A stretch of DNA of 34,058 nucleotides from an uncultured Clostridium sp. (GTDB lineage Bacteria > Bacillota_A > Clostridia > TANB77 > CAG-508), in assembly GCA_905200315.1 (NCBI GenBank), contig CAJKKA010000006.1, forward strand, positions 1-34,058, read 5' to 3'. The translations under genes were made by a program, and so were the position numbers. The notes beneath the pieces were generated by a model. That model saw only the letters and a list, made by a program, of their open reading frames with translations. It was not told the origin of the DNA and made no database searches. Shown here piece by piece: positions 28,401 to 34,058 of this stretch. Position 1 is the stretch's first letter. Each line of letters opens with the position of its first letter.

Positions 28401-31400
28401 ATTGATCTAGAGCATTTTCGTGTATTTTATATACTACTGTTTTTCCATATTCTGGTGCTCCTATTATTACTTCTTCGTTTCCTTCTTCGTCTGTTCCATT
28501 TGTTGTTACATTTAAACTTGTATCTGTTGTTGCAACTTGATTCTTTCCATCTATTTGAGATGTTATTGTGAATGTTGCTCCTGCTATTGGTTTTCCAGTA
28601 TCTAAATCTTGTTTATGTAAGTTTAATTTTGTTTGTGGATCATTGTATACTTTTATAACTATTTCATTTTCGTTTGTATCTATATATGAATCTATAAATC
28701 CATTTTCTTTTAAGTTACTTAATGAAACTTCTGCTTGTGCTGTTGGAGATGTTCTTACATAGTTGTTTTCAAATGTAACTGTTCCTGCTGTTTGATTTTC
28801 TCCTCTTACAAATCCTTCTATAACTCCTTTTTGGGCTACGTTTACAGATATTGTTCCTTCTGTTGTTAAGTTATCTATTTTTATCATTCCGCTTTCTACA
28901 TATCCAAAACTATCTAATCCATCGGCTGTTTTTGTATTTGTTACTTGTTTTAATACTTTTCCTGTACTATCTGTAACAGATATATCAAACACGGAATCAT
29001 TTATTCTATTATTTGACATTCCTTTTGCTGTTGAGCCTTTTCTAGAATCTACAGAAATTACTTTTACACTATATGTATTTAAATCTCCGTTTTTAATTGT
29101 TACATTTAGATCGTACCAACTATCGTCACCTTTTATTCTTTTATTTGAACTTACTTTATCTGTTATCTTACAATCTACATCATATGTGTATGTTACAGAA
29201 ACATTTTCTATTGCTACATATCCTTTTGGTGCTGTTGTTTCTATAAATGTATATTTTATTTTTTTGCTTTGTGGCCTTGTTCCTAAGTCATAAGTTGCTA
29301 TTCCTTCGCTATTTGTTCTTAAGTTTGTTACAATTGTTGTTGGGTCATCTTGTGGATTTCCATAAGAATCTACTTCTTGTGCTTCTACAGTAAATTCTGC
29401 TCCTTCTAGCGGTTCTCCACTTATTGAATCTATTTTTCTTATTTTTAGCATTTCTTTTGAATTATTTTTAAATGTATAAGTTATCTTTCCTGTATCTTCA
29501 AAAATTCTTAAGAATAATGTTGTACTAGTTGCATTATCTAGGCTGATTTCATATTCTGTACCATTTTTATAATTTGTATCATAGCAATCTGTTGGTCCAG
29601 AAAGTAATGTGTATCCATTTGCGGCAATAGATTTTTCATCTAATTTCAAAGAATATGTTTTTATGCCCTTTATAAATGTTAATTCTGCAGAGTTCAAAAG
29701 ATTTTCTCTATATCCGTCTCCTATTTTTTCTTCTGAAACTTTTATTGTTATATTTCCATTTTCTTTTCTATTTAATGCTGATGTATATCCATTACCATCT
29801 GTTGTATTTACTTTTTCTAACTTATCTCCATTTATTGTTATATTGTATTTAGTTCCTTGTACTCCTAATTTGCTTATATCTTTGTCTTCATCTCTAACAA
29901 CTACATCATATGTATCATCATTTGCAATATTTAATTTTATATGAACTTTATCTCCATTTGCTAGTGTTTCGAATTTTTTATCTGCAAATTTTATGCCTAC
30001 ATTACTTGGATTACTATCAACATTGTAGTAATCTATACTTCCATCTGATGCATATTTTACTCTTATTTGTATATCACCAATTCTTCTGTATGCATCTAAT
30101 TGCCTTGTTTCTGTAATTGTATATAATACTTCTTTTTCACTATTAAATGTATCTATTGTTTCTGTTATATTTCCTGTTGCACTTGTTTGTTCATCGAATG
30201 TAGATTTTTTAGTTGTGCTTATTTCTTGTGCTGTTATTTGGAATCCTACATTTTCTAGTTTATCTTCTGTTAATTGATCATATTTTTCAAATCCAATTTT
30301 TACATCTTTTGGCTTATTATATATTGTTATATTTAGGCCTCTTTTTCCTGTTTGTATTTTTATTTCTGATTGATTATCATTTCCTTTTGTTACCACATAA
30401 TTTGTAACATATCCTAATGTATCAAATTCAACTTCTACTTCTATGTCTGAATCTTTTGCATAATATCCATTTGCAATATTTGTTTGTGTTATTTTATATT
30501 TTACTTTTTCATTTGGATATACTGTTCCAACATATGTGTCTATTTTTCCGTTTTCATTTGTTGTTGGATTTCCTGTAGCTGATATATTGTGTGTTATATC
30601 TTGTATTGTGTATGTTACCCCTTTTATTGGTTCTTCTTTATAGAATTGGTCTTTTGTAGTTATATTTGTGTTAAATTTTGGTGTGTTAATTAGCTCAAAC
30701 CTTAAGTCTGTTATACTTTGTGGTTTCAGTCCTTCGTATTTTGGTGCTACTGATACTAATTTTATTGGAAGGTCTGAGCTTTCATGTATTCCTAATGAAT
30801 CGTATATTTTTGTTCCATCTTCTAATACAATTTCTGTTATAACTCCATTTTTATTGTATGTTACATCCATATAGAAGTCATCCATTGTATAATAGCCTTC
30901 TGGTGTAAATGTTTCTGATATTGTATATCTTACAGTTTCACCTTTGTGCATTAGTCCTATAGATTGACGTTTTCCTTGTTCTATATCTGTTCTTACATTT
31001 GTTTGTGTACTATTTGCACTTCCACAATCGTATTTTGATGATGTTATAGAATATCTAACATTGTCTATTGTTTTTGAATTGTCATATTTATCTTTTTTAT
31101 CTATTTGTATATCAAATTTTCTATTAGCAATAATATTCAAATATATTCTATCTTTGTCTACTGCTGTTATTACTGCATTTGGATCTCCATTTGCATTTGT
31201 ACTTACAACTTTTGAAGCTTCTTTATCTACATAACCATATTTATCGTAATGTATATCTAATTTTACATCTCCAATATTTGAGTAACCATTATATTGTGTT
31301 GAATTATTAAATTCTGTTCCTATTACATATTGATTGCTTCCATTTGCATCGTTTCCTCCCCAATATGTCCATGTATTTTCTCCATTTGATAAGTTCTTCA

Positions 31401-34058
31401 TTCCAGAAGGATAAAATGTATAGTTATTATTTGTATTTACTGTTTTTCCTTTAAAAGGATATAATGTTATGTTATTTAGTTCTGCTCCTGTTACATTGTC
31501 TACAACTTTTGTTTCTATTGTTGTTGTTCTCTTGTATTGTGATTTAACTATTATTCCATGTTTATTGTCTGAAATTTCTACTGTTATATATTCAGATTTA
31601 TCATTGTTTTCATCTCTATTGTCTGAATTTGCTTGTTTATCTTTTAGTATTATTGCTTCTATTATTTCTCCTTTTTCATTGTATTTTACTCTAATTGCTC
31701 CCATTAAAGCATTGTTGAAGCTCATATACATTGGAGAATAATCTTGTTGTCCATTTTGTTGGTATTGAAGTTGTTTGTATCCTTCGTAGTTATCTGCTGG
31801 TTCACTTTTTTGCTCATTGTTTGGCTCTGATATATATAAGTATCTTATTCTTCCTCCATTTTCTATATCTTCTTCATTGTTAATTTCTTGTTGCTCTCCT
31901 GGCCATAATCCATAATTGTTTGCCTCGTATATATTTGTTTCTTTATTTTTTATTTTTGAATCTTGCCTTATTGTTGAAGGTACTATTCCTCTTAATATAG
32001 CTTGTCCTATATATCCTGCAGTTACCAAACCATTTCTTCTATTTGTATTTTTATCAAAATATATACTAACAATATCATCATAATGTTGAGTTCTAATTTT
32101 ATATGTTCCTATTAAATCATTATCATTATTATCTTCTGCTCTTTCATATGTATCATCTGAAACTGCATTTATTGTCATTTCAAGCATTGGATAATACCTT
32201 AAATCTATATTTAAAGCATATGGATTTGTTGGATCTATTGTAAGTGTAATGTATTGTGAATCTAAACATTTTCCTAATGGACTTGTTCCTAAACTATCTG
32301 GAATAAGATTTGCTGTTGCAATTTTACCTTCATCTGTAAATGTTAAGTCAATTCTTGCACTACTTACTCCATAGTATCCCCAATTCATATAGATATTATC
32401 TTTTGATACTTTATTTATTGTATCGTAATATGATGTTGGAGTTTTTATTTCTTTTAATACTAATGTTGCTGTTTTCTTTCCTTCAATTTCATTTTTTACT
32501 ATATCTTCTGCTCTTCCTAATGTTTTATAGTCTTGTCCATGTGAAAAATCTGGTTCTCCATCATTATCATCATCTCTACCTGTTATTAATGTATTTGTAT
32601 GATTTTCATCTTCGTCAAATGCTGTGTTATCTTTTACAAAGTATGCCTTTATCTCAGCTTTTTCTGCTCTTTTATTATTGTCATATTTATCTATAGTATT
32701 TAAGTTTACCCCTATTTCTTTTATTCTTTCGTTTGTAACATTCATGTCTATTGCAAAGTCTGTTATATTTGTTATTTTTGCCCAACTAACCTCTGGTGTT
32801 AGTTTTACTCTATAATTATTATCATCATTTTTTGCAATTTTTCCATTATTATCATAAGTAATTTCTAGAGTTAAATCTTCTGGTATGTATTGGTATCCTG
32901 CTGTATTTTTTAATTCTTTTATTGTATATATTATTGTTGTATTATTTAAAGCTCTATTTAATCTAAATGCTCCTAATCCTTCTAACGTTGTTAACTCTTG
33001 TGTAAATAATACTTCATCATTTTCCTTATTTTTACCCTCTATTCTGAATTTTACATTACTTACTGGATTTTCATCTTCATTTATTTTATGTAAGTTTACT
33101 TGTATTAGTTTGTTATTTCTAATATTCATGTTAATCGCATGATAATCTTCATTATTTACCTTAGGTGTTACTGCGCTAACTGTTGAATATGGTATATTTT
33201 CGTTGTCTGAAATTCTTATTGAGCTATCTACTACTTTTCCGTCTGCAAATTCTACTGTTACTGTTATATCTTTTTCTATTGTTTGATGGTTTATTTCTGC
33301 TTTTGTTTCTTTTATTGTGTATATTCCTGTTCCATTAATAGGATTTCTTCCTACTATAAATTGTAATGTATCTGTTGTTGATTTTATTGCTTTTGCTGAA
33401 GTGTTATAGTTTGATGTTATTTCATATTCTGCACCTGCTAAATTTGTTATAATTCCTTCGTTATAATCGGGTCTATCATAGTTATCTAAATTAATTTTAA
33501 ATGCTGGTAAGTTTTTAACTTCTATATTTACAATTCCTTTATTGTTTCCATTTAAACCTGTATTTGTTTTTGCTGTTACTTTTATTAATTTATTTGTAGA
33601 ATCTGTATCTTCGCTTACTCTTGCACTTACAATTTCTCTTTTTGAGTTATATTCTACTGCTATTTTAAAGTCTTCTACTGTTGCGTACCCATATTTAGCT
33701 TCTAATTGTTTAATAGTGTAAATATATGTTCTATTACTTGAACTTGTTCCTTCTCCAAAAGCTCCATCATATACAACTACATGACCATTTGAATCTGTTA
33801 TTTTTTCGTTTGATTTTACATTATCCTCTCTTTCTATTACAAATTTTCCGTTTGCTAAATCTGTATTTTCATAAAAGTCTGTATTGTGTATTTCAAATGG
33901 CACTGCTGGTTCTATTGTTAGTTCTATATTTACTGTGTGTACATCACTTGCCTCTTTTTTTATTGTTATTTTTGAACTATCTCCTGCTATATTTGCATTT
34001 GTTATATTTCCTTCTTCATCGTATGTTATTGAAAATTGTTGATCATCTGGTGTAACAT
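25477..34058 (-). CDS. Giant Cna_B/SpaA repeat adhesin with B-repeats and dockerin-like C-terminus (N-terminus beyond right edge)
   Basis: The frame stays open to the right edge (about 2859 codons visible). A GTG at 33903 is inside a continuing repeat (I-E-L-T-I-E-P-A-V-P-F-E-I) and is not the start. Most of the protein is a chain of Cna_B/SpaA prealbumin-like units with 'Y-x-I-x-E ... G-Y' and 'F-x-I-T' strands, like the adhesin at the left end of the window. Near the C-terminus are three InlB-type B-repeats (about 26880-26100; F-x-G-W-N-T-(E/K)-x-D-G-(S/T)-G-T), then the shared L-Y-L-K module and a dockerin-like tail. The first loop is normal (DLNGDGKITATD); the second (D-I-N-D-N-N-I-G-S-D-I-N-D) is spaced about 60 residues away and is irregular. 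No membrane anchor is present, so retention through a cohesin partner is plausible. Confidence 0.85.
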   Translation of the reverse strand, partial: VTPDDQQFSITYDEEGNITNANIAGDSSKITIKKEASDVHTVNIELTIEPAVPFEIHNTDFYENTDLANGKFVIEREDNVKSNEKITDSNGHVVVYDGAFGEGTSSSNRTYIYTIKQLEAKYGYATVEDFKIAVEYNSKREIVSARVSEDTDSTNKLIKVTAKTNTGLNGNNKGIVNIEVKNLPAFKINLDNYDRPDYNEGIITNLAGAEYEITSNYNTSAKAIKSTTDTLQFIVGRNPINGTGIYTIKETKAEINHQTIEKDITVTVEFADGKVVDSSIRISDNENIPYSTVSAVTPKVNNEDYHAINMNIRNNKLIQVNLHKINEDENPVSNVKFRIEGKNKENDEVLFTQELTTLEGLGAFRLNRALNNTTIIYTIKELKNTAGYQYIPEDLTLEITYDNNGKIAKNDDNNYRVKLTPEVSWAKITNITDFAIDMNVTNERIKEIGVNLNTIDKYDNNKRAEKAEIKAYFVKDNTAFDEDENHTNTLITGRDDDNDGEPDFSHGQDYKTLGRAEDIVKNEIEGKKTATLVLKEIKTPTSYYDTINKVSKDNIYMNWGYYGVSSARIDLTFTDEGKIATANLIPDSLGTSPLGKCLDSQYITLTIDPTNPYALNIDLRYYPMLEMTINAVSDDTYERAEDNNDNDLIGTYKIRTQHYDDIVSIYFDKNTNRRNGLVTAGYIGQAILRGIVPSTIRQDSKIKNKETNIYEANNYGLWPGEQQEINNEEDIENGGRIRYLYISEPNNEQKSEPADNYEGYKQLQYQQNGQQDYSPMYMSFNNALMGAIRVKYNEKGEIIEAIILKDKQANSDNRDENNDKSEYITVEISDNKHGIIVKSQYKRTTTIETKVVDNVTGAELNNITLYPFKGKTVNTNNNYTFYPSGMKNLSNGENTWTYWGGNDANGSNQYVIGTEFNNSTQYNGYSNIGDVKLDIHYDKYGYVDKEASKVVSTNANGDPNAVITAVDKDRIYLNIIANRKFDIQIDKKDKYDNSKTIDNVRYSITSSKYDCGSANSTQTNVRTDIEQGKRQSIGLMHKGETVRYTISETFTPEGYYTMDDFYMDVTYNKNGVITEIVLEDGTKIYDSLGIHESSDLPIKLVSVAPKYEGLKPQSITDLRFELINTPKFNTNITTKDQFYKEEPIKGVTYTIQDITHNISATGNPTTNENGKIDTYVGTVYPNEKVKYKITQTNIANGYYAKDSDIEVEVEFDTLGYVTNYVVTKGNDNQSEIKIQTGKRGLNITIYNKPKDVKIGFEKYDQLTEDKLENVGFQITAQEISTTKKSTFDEQTSATGNITETIDTFNSEKEVLYTITETRQLDAYRRIGDIQIRVKYASDGSIDYYNVDSNPSNVGIKFADKKFETLANGDKVHIKLNIANDDTYDVVVRDEDKDISKLGVQGTKYNITINGDKLEKVNTTDGNGYTSALNRKENGNITIKVSEEKIGDGYRENLLNSAELTFIKGIKTYSLKLDEKSIAANGYTLLSGPTDCYDTNYKNGTEYEISLDNATSTTLFLRIFEDTGKITYTFKNNSKEMLKIRKIDSISGEPLEGAEFTVEAQEVDSYGNPQDDPTTIVTNLRTNSEGIATYDLGTRPQSKKIKYTFIETTAPKGYVAIENVSVTYTYDVDCKITDKVSSNKRIKGDDSWYDLNVTIKNGDLNTYSVKVISVDSRKGSTAKGMSNNRINDSVFDISVTDSTGKVLKQVTNTKTADGLDSFGYVESGMIKIDNLTTEGTISVNVAQKGVIEGFVRGENQTAGTVTFENNYVRTSPTAQAEVSLSNLKENGFIDSYIDTNENEIVIKVYNDPQTKLNLHKQDLDTGKPIAGATFTITSQIDGKNQVATTDTSLNVTTNGTDEEGNEEVIIGAPEYGKTVVYKIHENALDQYKEIEDTKIKVTYDAYGKITGWEILGDESYVQVKDQVLRRKGKFDWNTYSSEQLKAILEEKDEEGNKTSEMVKTVGSRRLNVAISNKAEDKIIPYTLIVEAQDELRVPVSGIDIDLKLQQDKGERPVYPTKTTNNKGQTTYTAQGSDRLSINIEISNAQNYTFNENLNCILYKDSSTGEIKALQNNNIYPEIDNVNHIVKLVILCEIPDNKFNLALYKMNQAANTTIADNPATFTITKEENLSESVVVEKTIASRVQTNEAGILNLQKLNMPETIGTYKYKIYENEAPIGFKKLEDPIEVNITFALNEHGNKIITNIETNDEKNAYIAKFATKGMIICVNNDEEVAEDKYMINAFKVDAETSEKINGAMFKVKLPDEQGTTVVTESGENTTNEGQLDYCYVEQDKDYKVRLKEMERPDVSVIKSVQESGNVYKHEYIFQEISAPDEYELNRTPIKLTLEFDIKTDDKGNEKAIIKNAISSDNTRLIIKEVKEDRVNLEILNNKESKLSGAHRVTYNENSTEIVDNMPSDQAKLTGIDLKLDSKVPTIEGLKFTGWNTESDGSGTTYQPGDAYTVDEDITLYAQWSIADYKITYNANEPIDQETKEKIGTAQNIPETQMKTYAKDIILDDDDATPEITDLEEEYEFAGWNTKEDGTGTEYNPKDTYNINADLELYAQWKYIIKYDQNIPTDENGFPVGTPSNIPETEKVSTLEDTIINDLSKYKDAPALKDYTFKGWNTKADGTGTRYQPNDEYKQRKGMKLYAIWDKIGGLYLKIPDGSQYEIGENDKKIYEDGDKYIAKIIPQFSLDKKGTNIQKGTTVQEFKSNIETNATTIEIKDKDGSTLGEEDLVGTGAMLHLSKDGENIDIAISVIGDLNGDGKITATDVSEELIAYSKGKRDKTGETAKQYFTSTYPSATLNIDGEVIYKSSDINDNNIGSDINDLSTIKLIYGLATGKTFDSSSGINTIKLWRGGI
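25482..25487 (-). promoter_or_regulatory. Ribosome binding site embedded in the upstream gene's last codons
   Basis: AGGAGG lies 6 bases inside the stop-proximal end of the giant adhesin, in codons for Arg-Gly-Gly, 7 nt before the ATG of the cohesin-dockerin gene. The overlap fits translational coupling of the two proteins. Confidence 0.8.

Noticed and set aside
33903..33903. GTG at 33903 as the start of the right-hand giant adhesin
   Set aside because: The frame continues unbroken to the right edge with repeat-type sequence in register across this codon, and no ribosome site precedes it.
1..34058. A template repeat or reverse transcriptase for the proposed DGR within the window
   Set aside because: I saw no second copy of the 10728-10850 segment and no reverse-transcriptase motifs in any real gene here.
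1..34058. Recoding of TGA as tryptophan
   Set aside because: Tryptophans are encoded by TGG at the sites I checked, and the large frames run without TGA; every complete gene ends in TAA, so nothing requires a changed code.

Overview
This is an AT-rich window (about 27-30% GC by eye) with strong AGGAGG-type ribosome sites and purine-rich coding strands. It looks like chromosome of a low-GC Gram-positive bacterium, most likely an uncultured gut-type member of Clostridia. The lineage is an inference from composition and from the protein families (Cna_B adhesins, dockerins, SUMF1-like repeat proteins, an Rpn nuclease). Nearly all of the sequence encodes very large secreted or surface proteins on the minus strand. 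The many plus-strand open frames are antisense shadows; the one exception is a small membrane-anchored protein at 16570-17058.

Reading along transcription of the minus strand, from right to left: (1) a giant repeat adhesin (34058-25477, start beyond the right edge) ends in three InlB-type B-repeats, a shared linker module and a divergent dockerin. (2) A small secreted cohesin+dockerin protein (25475-24513) is coupled to it by 1 nt. (3) A 500-bp intergenic stretch holds palindromic repeats and a promoter. (4) A 2035-residue protein (24012-17905) has an N-terminal cohesin-like domain, about 20 B-repeats, three short SPOR-like repeats, the shared module and a dockerin. (5) A 244-residue cohesin-like protein (17848-17114) has a C-terminal membrane anchor. 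(6) A perfect bidirectional terminator separates it from the convergent plus-strand gene. (7) A 1926-residue membrane-anchored protein (16454-10674, TTG start) carries several SUMF1/C-type-lectin-like domains; its last 180 bp differ sharply in base composition and look like the variable region of a diversity-generating retroelement (DGR). (8) An Rpn-family nuclease (10376-9258) is bracketed by direct copies of a palindromic repeat. (9) A second giant adhesin (8881 to the left edge) has a von Willebrand A domain followed by Cna_B/SpaA repeats.

Taken together, the window reads as a locus for assembling and diversifying the cell surface. Cohesin and dockerin modules occur on the same polypeptides, next to a membrane-anchored cohesin, with no glycoside hydrolase in sight. 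This suggests a non-cellulosomal adhesive fibre in which large repeat proteins are linked non-covalently and held on the cell. The adjacent lectin-fold protein with a VR-like tail suggests a diversified binding function. These system-level ideas are inferences; the domain layout and the DNA composition anomaly are read directly from the sequence.
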